This document shows, one piece after another, positions 1-6,700 of a stretch of DNA of 31,299 bases. Both the position numbers and the translations under genes were made by a program. Where the stretch lies: the NCBI GenBank assembly GCA_035632555.1, contig DASQGO010000084.1:1-31299 (forward strand), given 5' to 3'. Position 1 is the stretch's first letter. Each line of letters begins with the position of its first letter. The notes below the pieces were generated by a model that was not told where the DNA came from, did no database searches, and saw only the letters and a program-made list of their open reading frames with translations. This DNA comes from 2-02-FULL-62-14 sp035632555. Lineage in GTDB: Bacteria > Nitrospirota > Nitrospiria > Nitrospirales > Nitrospiraceae.

Positions 1-10
1 GACCTGAGAC

Positions 11-29
11 GACCTGTCACAATTAGGTC
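11..29. other. Short inverted repeat upstream of the first gene
   Basis: GACCT (11-15) and AGGTC (25-29) form a 5-bp stem with a 9-nt loop, and another GACCT lies at 1-5. It could be the end of an upstream terminator or a binding site for a regulator of the PilZ gene. It is too short to decide, and no T-run follows it. Confidence 0.2.
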
Positions 30-67
30 GGGCAGAACAATTTCTGTAAAAAGACACGGTTGCCGCA

Positions 68-421
68 ATGACTGTATTGCTACCCCATGAACGGGCGCAC
101 CCAAGACGGAAGATCTACATGGCGTGCGAGGTTGCGTGGGAAGATCATCTGGTTTCCGGTAGGGTCATCGATGCGTCCTATGGAGGCATCGGTATCTTGT
201 TCCCTCAGGGTGCCGACTTGATCAATGGGGAAGTCCAGGTCCACATCGCCCCGCTTCGTGAATCTCCGGTTCAATCTCCCGAGGAGATCATCCTGCGAGC
301 ACAACCGACCTATCGTAAGGCAATGACCAAAGGGCACCACGTCGGATTTAGGATCAAACAGATAGAAAATGGCGAGCCGGATTGGAAGCGCCTGTGCGAT
401 GGCCTCGCGAGAAGCGCGTGA
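68..421 (+). CDS. Small PilZ domain protein (possible c-di-GMP receptor)
   Basis: A 117-residue protein that is essentially one PilZ domain. The arginine motif HPRRK is at residues 11-15 and the second signature, DASYGG, is at 35-40. Together these form the usual c-di-GMP binding surface (RxxxR plus D/NxSxxG), although the first motif here is compact. There is no signal peptide and no partner domain, so it is probably a cytoplasmic adaptor that changes the activity of another protein when c-di-GMP is bound. The ATG at 68 has only a weak Shine-Dalgarno sequence. It stands alone, convergent with the arsenic operon. A second PilZ protein is encoded at 8144-8803. The family call is firm; actual ligand binding is inferred. 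Confidence 0.8.
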   Translation: MTVLLPHERAHPRRKIYMACEVAWEDHLVSGRVIDASYGGIGILFPQGADLINGEVQVHIAPLRESPVQSPEEIILRAQPTYRKAMTKGHHVGFRIKQIENGEPDWKRLCDGLARSA

Positions 422-480
422 TTCGACCTGTCCTCTTTAAACCGATCCAGGCCTAAGCCTACGGACAGAGTAGCTACACC

Positions 481-559
481 GCCAGCACAACCCCTTGAAT
501 TTCAAAGGTCAGGCGGGAAGTTAATGACGGTAGTAATGCCTGCCCTCCACCAAGAAAAT
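481..559. repeat. Direct repeat copy A, left boundary of the arsenic operon
   Basis: About 79 bp that match 3010-3085 in the same orientation. Hand alignment gives about 85% identity with a few one-base gaps. Conserved blocks are GCCAGCACAA, TGAATTTCAAA, GTCAGGCGGGA, GTTAA, ATGCCTGCC and GAAAAT. Within each copy CAGGC and GCCTG are complementary, so the element can fold. It lies between the PilZ gene and the 3' end of arsC. Confidence 0.7.
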
Positions 560-573
560 TCTTTGACCATTTT

Positions 574-1005
574 CTACTTACTATCTTTTCGCTTTTCCTC
601 AGCAATAAAGTGGCGGATCTGGTTGGCAATCTCATCGCGGATTTTTCGAAAGACGATCACCTGCTGCTCGTAGGTGCCTTTGGCTTTGGCCGGATCTTCA
701 AAGCTCCAGTGCAGCATTGAAGCGGCCCCGGGAAAAATTGGGCAGGCTTCTTGTGCCTGGTTGCACACGGTGATCACGTAGTCGAACTGCTGGTCGAAAT
801 ACGGATCGACCCGTTCGGACACATGGTTCGAAATATCCACATCAATTTCCCGCATCACCTCCACGGCATAGGGATTGAGGCCGACGGGATGTGTTCCGGC
901 ACTGACGACATCAAACCGGTCGCCGGCGAGATGGCGGAGCCAGCCTTCGGCCATCTGGCTTCGGCAGGAGTTTCCGGTACAGAGAAAGAGGACTTTCTTT
1001 TTCAT
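574..1005 (-). CDS. arsC: Arsenate reductase, thioredoxin-coupled type
   Basis: A 143-residue low-molecular-weight phosphatase-like arsenate reductase that converts arsenate to arsenite in the cytoplasm. The P-loop CTGNSCR starts with nucleophile Cys9. Cys81 and Cys88 (CNQAQEAC) match the redox pair that forms the disulfide relay in thioredoxin-dependent ArsC enzymes. The ATG at 1005 is preferred over an upstream in-frame start because it overlaps the acr3 stop as ATGA, the usual sign of translational coupling, and because the protein then begins right at the first beta strand. It is the last gene of the arsR-DUF2703-acr3-arsC operon. Its product, arsenite, should be exported by the Acr3 pump, which is interrupted here. 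Confidence 0.93.
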   Translation of the reverse strand: MKKKVLFLCTGNSCRSQMAEGWLRHLAGDRFDVVSAGTHPVGLNPYAVEVMREIDVDISNHVSERVDPYFDQQFDYVITVCNQAQEACPIFPGAASMLHWSFEDPAKAKGTYEQQVIVFRKIRDEIANQIRHFIAEEKRKDSK

Positions 1006-2099
1006 CGCGCCGCATCCGATTGAAACCAGCCTCTTGTTCGGTTGCAGGCAGCGCACACAGACAACATCACCGGCACCTCGACCAGCACGCCTACCACTGT
1101 GGCTAAGGCTGCTCCAGACTCGGGGCCAAACAGCGCGATGGCGGTGGCGACTGCCAACTCAAAAAAATTACTTGCGCCGATCAATGCCCCCGGCGCCGCG
1201 ATAGAGTAAGGCACCCTCAACGCCTTCATCAATCCGTAGGCTAACGACGAATTGAAATAGACCTGTAGGAGGATCGGCACGGCAATCAACAGGACATGCA
1301 CGAATTTCTCCGTAATGTTATCAGCCTGAAACGCGAAGATGAGGATCAGGGTCGCAAGAAGCGCAATGATGGTGACCGGTTGGAGGGTCGGCAACAGCAC
1401 CTCGTTCAGCCAAGTTGCTCCATGCGTGTGGATCGCCCACCTGCGGATCAGAGCGCCGGCCGTCAGCGGTATGACGATGAACAGGAGCACGGAATACCAC
1501 AAGACGGTATAGGGCACGGTGAGTGATGAGGCCCCGGCGATCAGGAATCACACGATGGGCGCGAACAGCACCAGCATAATGAGATCATTCACGGAGACTT
1601 GCACCAGGGTATAGGCCGTGTCGCCATCCGTGAGATAACTCCAGACAAAAACCATGGCCGTGCAGGGGGCGGCGGCCAGGATGATGGCTCCCGCAATGTA
1701 TTGATCCGCCTCAGCGGGAGAAATCCAGGCTGCAAACAGGTGGCGGAAAAAGAGCCAGGCCAGGAATGCCATGGAAAATGGCTTCACGATCCAATTGACG
1801 AAGAGGGTGACGAACAATCCTCTCGGCTTCCTTCCGACGTCCCGCACCGAAGCAAAGTCCACCCGCATCATCATCGGAATGATCATGAGCCAAATCAGGA
1901 CGGCAATCGGAACATTGATATGGCTGCCTTTTCCGAACTCCAGCCCCCTGAATGTCTGCACGATGTCAGGAATCCATTTGCCTAACGCGACTCCGGCAAC
2001 CATGCAGAGCCCGACCCAGACGGACAGGTAGCGTTCAAATAGATTCAGCCGTTTGGGCTCAACGACAACCGACGAAGCAGCCAGCAGAGTCATGTCCAT
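1002..2099 (-). pseudogene. acr3: Acr3 arsenite efflux permease, interrupted by an in-frame TGA
   Basis: The two halves of an Acr3 (BASS superfamily) arsenite permease lie in the same reading frame, separated by one TGA codon at 1548-1550. The first half has 183 residues from ATG 2099 (ATG 2093 is also possible) and contains the conserved APCTAM cysteine. The second half has 181 residues and contains the conserved glutamate in NFFELAVA. Read-through would give 365 residues, the normal family length with about ten membrane helices. The stop falls where family members usually have glycine (LFAPIVG), so a single G-to-T change from GGA would explain it. A GTG at 1517 could restart translation, but no Shine-Dalgarno sequence precedes it. 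It is either a recent nonsense mutation or a sequencing error; no other damage is visible. Confidence 0.85.
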
Positions 2100-2121
2100 C
2101 GTTCTGATCGCCTTCGGCGTG

Positions 2122-2547
2122 CTAACAACACACAGCCTGTGTCGGTTGCATGACCGACAGTTCCCGATCAATTCCGAGAACCTTGAGAGCCGCCAACCGA
2201 ATAAGGTTGATGGGAATACCTTCGTGCGTGAGGCCGTTCCACTGGATCGTCCTGCACATGGCTGTGTGACCGGCCAGCCCGCAACAGGATTGACAGAAAT
2301 TAAATCCCACTGACACGCCCGGCACGATATTCTCCAGCGGTATTCCGTTGAAAAATACGGTATTGGATTGCGAAATCTCATTGACGGACAACGCTGTCTC
2401 CACAAATGAGACCTGAATGCCCCATCCTGCAAGGTTGGATATAAGTTCTTGGATGACCTTGCGCAATGTTGCGCCTGTTTCGGCACAGCGAGCGCAGGTG
2501 TTTCCTTGAATATCCAGATGCCGCCACTCAATACGGAGAACAGTCAT
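2122..2547 (-). CDS. DUF2703 family cysteine-rich protein of the arsenic operon
   Basis: A 141-residue protein resembling the DUF2703 family, which has a thioredoxin-like outline and no settled function. Visible features are a CxxC pair near the N-terminus (Cys18, Cys21), a FCQSCC cluster in the middle and a C-terminal CC, all suitable for binding a thiophilic metal or metalloid or for redox exchange. The ATG at 2547 has a good ribosome site (AGGAG, about 5 nt upstream), so the longer in-frame extension is unlikely. It sits between arsR and acr3 on the same strand, so it is co-transcribed and probably serves arsenic or mercury handling. That role is inferred from context and cysteine content only. 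Confidence 0.75.
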   Translation of the reverse strand: MTVLRIEWRHLDIQGNTCARCAETGATLRKVIQELISNLAGWGIQVSFVETALSVNEISQSNTVFFNGIPLENIVPGVSVGFNFCQSCCGLAGHTAMCRTIQWNGLTHEGIPINLIRLAALKVLGIDRELSVMQPTQAVCC

Positions 2548-2596
2548 GGTTTCTCCTCTCATCAATAAATCTTGATGGTTCAAGCCAAAAAAATAT

Positions 2597-2905
2597 TCAG
2601 TCGCACCGCTGCGATTTGCAGGCTGGTTTACAACATTCTTTTCCGAGCATTCCTGCAAAGTCCTTCAGATCCTCAACGGCCTCTGGGTTCAGGGCGTAAT
2701 ATACCCATCGTCCTTCACGCCGATCCGTAAGGATGCCGGCATCTTTAAGAGTTTTTAGATGAAACGAGAGACGTGATTGCCCAGTTTTGAGAACATCCGT
2801 TAAATCGCAGACGCATTGCTCACATTCGAATAGGCACTCAATAATCCGCAGACGCGTTTCATCCGAAAGTGCGTGGAACAGACGAGCGATCGTCTTGCGG
2901 TCCAT
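2597..2905 (-). CDS. arsR: ArsR/SmtB family arsenic-responsive repressor
   Basis: A 102-residue winged-helix repressor. The recognition helix region reads TGQSRLSFHLKTLKDAGIL (41-59), followed by the wing REGRWVYY. The arsenite sensor site is the CVCDL motif (Cys31, Cys33) next to Cys28, with extra cysteines at 24, 91, 92, 96 and 101. In this family arsenite binding releases the protein from its operator, allowing the operon to be expressed. The ATG at 2905 fits the family start and lies about 17 nt from the expected transcription start. An in-frame GTG at 2923 would sit at the transcript end and is less likely. It is the first gene of the operon and should repress its own promoter. Confidence 0.92.
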   Translation of the reverse strand: MDRKTIARLFHALSDETRLRIIECLFECEQCVCDLTDVLKTGQSRLSFHLKTLKDAGILTDRREGRWVYYALNPEAVEDLKDFAGMLGKECCKPACKSQRCD

Positions 2906-2928
2906 GGTTTTAGCAGAAGCCACGATTT

Positions 2929-2958
2929 CTAATACATCAAGAAGCGTTGATATGTCAA
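2929..2958 (-). promoter_or_regulatory. ars operon promoter with ArsR operator in the spacer
   Basis: On the minus strand a perfect -35 box TTGACA (2953-2958) is followed by a -10 box read as GTATTA (2930-2935, 17-nt spacer) or TATTAG (2929-2934, 18-nt spacer). The spacer contains the perfect inverted repeat ATCAA-6 nt-TTGAT (2936-2951), the typical ArsR recognition element. A bound ArsR dimer would directly block RNA polymerase. It drives arsR and the genes behind it. Confidence 0.85.
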
Positions 2959-3009
2959 GGGGGCCGTATTGATGGAAATGATGGCTGAAGGGGAGAAATT
3001 CACTAGGCG

Positions 3010-3085
3010 GCCAGCACAACGTCATGAATTTCAAACGTCAGGCGGGAGGTTAACGCGGAGTATGCCTGCCCCCCCACCAGAAAAT
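3010..3085. repeat. Direct repeat copy B, right boundary of the arsenic operon
   Basis: The partner of the repeat at 481-559, in the same orientation and about 2.5 kb away. It lies just upstream of the arsR promoter and just downstream of the lipoprotein gene at 3097. A crossover between the two copies would remove exactly the arsenic operon and leave one repeat. A more diverged similar stretch is visible near 8055-8100 (TGAATTTCAGAGACAGACGG). Confidence 0.7.
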
Positions 3086-3096
3086 ACACCGCCACT

Positions 3097-3492
3097 TTAA
3101 TGTCCCAGGCATGACTCGAAAATCTCGTCGCAGTAGAGATGCTCCTGATGCGTTGACGGGACAGCGTGGTAGTGGATGTGGTGAAAGCGGTCGTCTTGAA
3201 GCTCGACGTGTGCCATGCAGCCGCGATGGATTTGGGGAACGCTGCTCCTGGATCCCGCGAACGATTCATCCAGGAGGGAGGCCTCCTTGTAAAAGACGAG
3301 TATCGATTTCATGTGGCCTTTTCGCTCGAATGGTCGGACCGCCGCGCAAGACAGGAGTTCCTGCTTGGTCTTGCCGATCAGCGCCTTTTCTATTGAAGGA
3401 GGCACCGGCATCTCAGGTGATATGTGGGCGCACGATCCCACGCCGAGCATGACCCATGCGCTTAACACGCTTCCCACCACAGTTCTTTTCAT
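3097..3492 (-). CDS. Small lipoprotein, BamE/OmlA-like outline
   Basis: A 131-residue protein with a lipoprotein signal (MKRTVVGSVLSAWVMLGVGSC), so the mature form would start at Cys21 followed by Ala, compatible with outer-membrane sorting. The segment IGKTKQELLSCAAV resembles the G-x-(S/T)-xxxhhxxxG opening of small BamE/SmpA-like envelope domains, and two later cysteines (HRGC and YCDEIFESC) could form a disulfide. No function is recognised. The start at 3492 is chosen because the signal peptide begins there; 18 extra residues in frame upstream look non-coding. It is the distal gene of a row of minus-strand lipoprotein genes. Confidence 0.6.
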   Translation of the reverse strand: MKRTVVGSVLSAWVMLGVGSCAHISPEMPVPPSIEKALIGKTKQELLSCAAVRPFERKGHMKSILVFYKEASLLDESFAGSRSSVPQIHRGCMAHVELQDDRFHHIHYHAVPSTHQEHLYCDEIFESCLGH

Positions 3493-3738
3493 GGTGATCT
3501 GTTCGCTTTCTAAATTGGGCAAGCCGGACGATATTTTCCGACTCATGAACCTGCCTTCTTAAACAGGCCCACGTGGTATGGTAGCCCTTAAGCCGGAAGG
3601 AGAGCAAGATTCGAGCAGACCGCCAGGACAAAGACAGCAGGCAGACGCGTCTGGGCGACCGCGGTGTGATCGATTGACACCGAGGCAAAACGCTTAGCGG
3701 ATTTGTGGCATGAGCTGAGATGCATTCGCACAATCTCG

Positions 3739-4038
3739 TTACAGGATTTCTTCGCAAGATTGGAGAAATATCTTGAAGGGGACCTCGCGTCTGACGCTCC
3801 CTCCTGCCAGCATCGCCCGCAATTCCTTCAAGGCATTTACCAGCCCGGCCGTCTGATCATCGTCGAGGACAACCATGAACAGCATGTTTCGATTGGACCC
3901 ATTGTGAGTCGCGGAGGCCGCAGTGCCGTTTCCACTCACCCCCTCAATCAAAGTATATCCTTTGATCTCAAGACTGCTGAAGAGCGCCTGAACCTCATCT
4001 TCCAGGTATTTCCGGCAGGCGATGGTCAACATTCTCAT
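3739..4038 (-). CDS. PII-like small signalling protein (ferredoxin-like fold)
   Basis: A 99-residue soluble protein whose order of elements resembles PII and PII-like proteins: a first strand (MLTIACR), helix (LEDEVQALFSSL), strand (GYTLIEGVSG), a flexible loop with GNGTAASATHNGSN in T-loop position, strand (MLFMVVLD), helix (AGLVNALKELRAML) and last strand. The classical T-loop tyrosine and nucleotide motifs are not obvious, so it may be a divergent relative that binds another ligand or metal. The ATG at 4038 has AGGAG 7 nt upstream. It is flanked by lipoprotein genes on the same strand. The fold assignment is moderate and the ligand unknown. Confidence 0.55.
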   Translation of the reverse strand: MRMLTIACRKYLEDEVQALFSSLEIKGYTLIEGVSGNGTAASATHNGSNRNMLFMVVLDDDQTAGLVNALKELRAMLAGGSVRREVPFKIFLQSCEEIL

Positions 4039-4102
4039 GATGCCACTCCTCAATTATAGATGCGCGAAGCAGAACAATGTACTTACAATGGGGGTGAAAC
4101 CA

Positions 4103-4747
4103 TTACTTCAACCGGATCACGTTATCTTCAACTTTCGTGCTTGCGATGAGTTCTTCCAGACTTTCCGAAACCGTCTTGCCAAGCAACGTCTGCGCGTCCA
4201 TGGGGTCAAACCAGAACACATCCTGAGCGCCCTTGCCGGTCAACGTCATCCGGATTGTGCTGCCATCAGTGGCGTTGACCGCTTCCATCGTGGTCATGGC
4301 GGCTGCCGTGAGGTCCGTGGAGCCGAACGAACTCTTGGCATCCACCGACAATTCTAGTATCTTCCCGGAAATCGTTACTTGCGCCGGGCTGTCAGCGTTG
4401 ACGACTCTCCATCCGCGATTCTTCAGGTAGTCACCGACAAGTTTTGCCATGGCTTCACCCGCTTTCCCGCCGGCCAGGTCAAAATACGAAACGCTGCCCC
4501 ACAGATGAGACCGGCTTCCCAAGCGCCCTTTCCGGGGGCTGGCATCTTCAAAGGCAGCGACGGCCACCGTGAGTTCACGCGCCGCTTTGGCCGGTTGGGC
4601 ATCCGGCATGACCGCCCGCAGCTCCAAGGCGGTATGGTCTCCTGTGCCGGCGCAGCCAACCAGCAGTAGAGAGGAAAAACATGCGGCGAGCAGTTCCAAG
4701 CTGACTTTGAATTTTGTCTTTACCGTGTGTCCAGAGAAGTGGGCCAT
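4103..4747 (-). CDS. Lipoprotein, YajG/LptE-like outline
   Basis: A 214-residue lipoprotein. The signal ends in the lipobox LLVGC (Cys32), and the ATG at 4747 has a very strong ribosome site, AGGAGG. The mature part begins with a strand-rich segment (LTVAVAAFEDASPRKGRLG) and contains AMAKLVGDYLKNRGWRV. It then has alternating strands ending near LLGKTVSESLEELI. This layout, a beta-alpha-beta opening with an invoked ageing-enzyme-like AFED motif, is seen in YajG-type and similar outer-membrane-associated lipoproteins. Its exact function cannot be read from the sequence. It lies in a same-strand group with the genes at 4780, 5310 and 5480 and may be co-transcribed with them. Confidence 0.6.
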   Translation of the reverse strand: MAHFSGHTVKTKFKVSLELLAACFSSLLLVGCAGTGDHTALELRAVMPDAQPAKAARELTVAVAAFEDASPRKGRLGSRSHLWGSVSYFDLAGGKAGEAMAKLVGDYLKNRGWRVVNADSPAQVTISGKILELSVDAKSSFGSTDLTAAAMTTMEAVNATDGSTIRMTLTGKGAQDVFWFDPMDAQTLLGKTVSESLEELIASTKVEDNVIRLK

Positions 4748-4779
4748 GGTTTCCTCCTTTCCTTCACAGGTGGATCAGT

Positions 4780-5298
4780 TCATCGTGAAAAGATGTCAGG
4801 TGCTTGCTGACTCGTGTCCATTGAGAAACGAGCGGTTTGTTCCATCTGCTCAAGTCCGCGACTGGCTTGACGGACATAGTAGGCATACTCCCGGTCCGAT
4901 CCGGTCGCTAGGAGCGAACGGAACATTTCTGTCGCGAGGAGAACCTGTCCCAGCGATTGCGCGGCTTGTCCTGCGTACAGGGTGCAGGCCACGGCCAGTG
5001 CTGTGGGGTCCACGGCCAGCCGGGACGAAGGTTTGGGGAGAGCGGATGGCATGGCATCGAGCACTACGAAGGAGGCGCGCATAAGCCGTGTGATAACGTG
5101 CGCTGCCCGGTCGAGTCGTTGCGCGTCGTTACGCATTTCGTCGGGATCTGTGCTCGACCGGCAATGGGTGAATATCCTCCACAGATCCATCAGCTGCGCT
5201 GTGTCGTGTGATGCGGGTTGGTTCATCAACGCCCCAGTGGCAGGACACCCGGCCAGTCCAACGGTCATCACAAGAAGTGCGAGCCTCAGCGTACGCAT
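4780..5298 (-). CDS. Helical lipoprotein of unknown function
   Basis: A 172-residue protein with a short lipoprotein signal ending in VGLAGC (Cys18) and a mature part that looks mostly alpha-helical, with Ala/Leu/Arg-rich stretches such as DAQRLDRAAHVITRLMRA and QAAQSLGQVLLATEMFRS. This resembles TPR-like helical repeats, but no clear repeat unit can be set. The ATG at 5298 has a weak ribosome site and may depend on the small gene that ends 11 nt upstream. No known family is recognised. Location is presumably the outer-membrane inner leaflet. Confidence 0.55.
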   Translation of the reverse strand: MRTLRLALLVMTVGLAGCPATGALMNQPASHDTAQLMDLWRIFTHCRSSTDPDEMRNDAQRLDRAAHVITRLMRASFVVLDAMPSALPKPSSRLAVDPTALAVACTLYAGQAAQSLGQVLLATEMFRSLLATGSDREYAYYVRQASRGLEQMEQTARFSMDTSQQAPDIFSR

Positions 5299-5309
5299 TG
5301 TCGCGCCGG

Positions 5310-5462
5310 TTATCTAAAGGCTTGGTATGCCGCCAGGGCAGCAAAGCCGATGATCACAAGCAGCCACCACCACCACGCCTGAAGAGGTACGGAAGGCCGT
5401 GTCGTGCGACCCGCAGACATTTGGATCGGAAGCCGTACATATTGCGGCGGCTGATGTCGCAT
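5310..5462 (-). CDS. Tiny single-pass membrane protein (50 residues)
   Basis: A short open frame of 50 codons plus stop. Residues 1-28 are polar and proline-rich, followed by AWWWWLLVIIGFAALAAYQAF, one clear membrane helix with four tryptophans at its start, and the stop right after it. The ATG at 5462 has GAGG 8 nt upstream, and the frame ends 11 nt before the lipoprotein gene at 5298, so it fits an operon. An internal ATG would give a 36-residue form with the same helix. The positively charged segment before the helix suggests an N-in tail-anchored arrangement. No homologue is recognised. Confidence 0.5.
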   Translation of the reverse strand: MRHQPPQYVRLPIQMSAGRTTRPSVPLQAWWWWLLVIIGFAALAAYQAFR

Positions 5463-5479
5463 CGTGAGACCTCATGTGT

Positions 5480-5779
5480 TTATGAATCTGATGCCGTTGA
5501 GTCAATTTGTCTGGGTTGCTCTTGCTCCGGGCCGCGTCGTTCGTAAGGATTTCCGCCCAGTGTGTAGACCGGCAGGCTCACGACGTAGGTCCCGTGCCCG
5601 CTCCCTCTGAGAAGCACTTCTCCCGTCCGACTCATCCGGTCGATTTCCATGAAGACCTGGTTCCAGGTGAGATCGGCGCACTCTGCACACAAGGTATCCA
5701 GCTCACAATGACCGAGACGCCTCAGGACGCCCATGATTTTGCCGGCCACGACCGACTTCTTGAGTAATATGAGTTTCAT
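5480..5779 (-). CDS. Small winged-helix-like protein of unknown function
   Basis: A 99-residue soluble protein. The order is helix (SVVAGKIMGVLRRLG), a CELDTLCAEC segment, helix (LTWNQVFMEIDRMSRTGEV) and a beta hairpin (LLRGSGHGTYVVSLP). That is the pattern of a small winged-helix DNA-binding domain, with the hairpin as wing. The C-terminal 25 residues are polar and look disordered. The ATG at 5779 is preferred over the long upstream extension because it has a strong ribosome site (GAGGGGG about 6 nt upstream). I recall similar short proteins as frequent in Nitrospira genomes, but that is memory and not shown by the sequence. It may regulate the neighbouring lipoprotein genes; this is inference. 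Confidence 0.6.
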   Translation of the reverse strand: MKLILLKKSVVAGKIMGVLRRLGHCELDTLCAECADLTWNQVFMEIDRMSRTGEVLLRGSGHGTYVVSLPVYTLGGNPYERRGPEQEQPRQIDSTASDS

Positions 5780-6030
5780 GAATCCCCCTCTTTGCGATAA
5801 ACCGCAATGAGCGAATGATCTTCGATTGTGGCAACTGTGGAGTTTGAGAAAGCGCATAATGCGTGCCAGAGGGAAAGGAAGCGCACCCGACATAATTTCA
5901 ATCACTTCTGCATTGGATAATTCTTTGACAGCGCGTTTCTGCACGCACCGCGCAGTTTCACATCGCACGATTTCCCTGGAAAGCAAAAAGCTGACAACGA
6001 GCAGGACTTGTTTTGAGCCAAGCAGGGGCG

Positions 6031-6046
6031 GCGCAATTAATTGCGC
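6031..6046. promoter_or_regulatory. Perfect 16-bp palindrome
   Basis: GCGCAATTAATTGCGC is a perfect inverted repeat without spacer, a form common for homodimeric regulator sites. It overlaps the stop codon of the lipoprotein remnant and has no obvious promoter boxes next to it. A role as operator is possible but unproven. Confidence 0.3.
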
Positions 6047-6290
6047 TGACACCGGTACTGTAGCAGGATGTTTTCGGCCCGATGTTGGGCGCGATCCATT
6101 GCGCGCGATAGTCCTTCGCAGCTACTTCCGCCGCCTCGGCAAGCTGTGTTCCGGTGTTCTTCCATTCGGCGAAGCCTTCCCGAGACTGGAAATAGCTGCG
6201 GGCTGTCCGGAGTTTTGATTGCCCACGTGCAGGCGGGAATTGCCCCGCACAACCTGTCAAAACCAGCACGAGCAGGTGGCGGATGCACCA
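6037..6290 (-). pseudogene. Decayed lipoprotein gene with frameshifts
   Basis: Read on the minus strand, one frame gives a lipoprotein signal IRHLLVLVLTGC followed by AGQFPPARGQSKLRTARSYF and a helical stretch ending AEAAEVAAKDYRA. It lacks a start codon, because a stop lies upstream before any ATG. After KDYRA the sensible continuation AMDRAQHRAENILLQY appears in another frame. One missing G in the GCGCGC run near 6101-6107 restores continuity, and the frame then stops at 6037. A second shift is needed to join the signal to an upstream ATG (6339). Two lesions in one short gene suggest decay. The original was probably a small helical lipoprotein. Confidence 0.45.
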
Positions 6291-6700
6291 CGGCCTGGCG
6301 TATGAATGTTATTTGCAGCGACTGCGTTCTTATTATCATTCATCGTTTTATTTTTTCACATGATCGCACGAATTCATAGGGCGCGATTTTTCCGTATCTA
6401 TAGAAAATGGGTAACGCCATTGCCTTGCGCCATTTTTCTCCGCCGATCTCCAACGCTCGGAAGTCGGAAAGCCCAAGCGTGAGCCTAGGTGGATGCGAGC
6501 GATATCGCACAGGTCGCACTGTGCAAAATCTCATCAAGATGTATTAGGAGACAGAAACTTCCCGAGCACTTTTCCAGGTGAGACGGAAGTTTTCCTTGCC
6601 AGGTCCATGCCTTCTGTCGATGGGGATTCATCGACGATGCGGGGACCGTCTATTGCACGATGAAAAATGATGCCGTGCTTGGGCATTGAGGAGTTGTTCC

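Larger units (their letters stand above)
5780..6700. other. Gene-poor interval with gene remnants
   Basis: About 0.9 kb without an intact gene that can be supported. It holds a lipoprotein remnant (6037-6290), a perfect palindrome (6031-6046) and open frames with no signal peptide, ribosome site or family resemblance, such as a 65-codon minus-strand frame at 6340-6537. The base composition is more AT-rich than the right half of the window. It looks like a decayed stretch. Confidence 0.5.

Noticed and set aside
1548..1550. TGA in acr3 as a selenocysteine codon
   Set aside because: The family has glycine at this place, no SECIS-like hairpin is evident just downstream, and the glutathione peroxidase in the same window uses cysteine.
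481..3085. The repeats as integron attC sites
   Set aside because: GTTAA-like ends occur, but no matching RYYYAAC box at the other end, the element is shorter than typical attC sites, genes between are a complete promoter-driven operon and no integrase is present.
3493..3738. Frames between the lipoprotein and PII-like genes, including a short hydrophobic minus-strand frame
   Set aside because: No ribosome site and no recognisable protein; the hydrophobic frame is only about 31 codons.
6340..6537. 65-codon minus-strand frame as a gene
   Set aside because: No ribosome site, no signal or family resemblance, unusual composition; lies in a decayed stretch.
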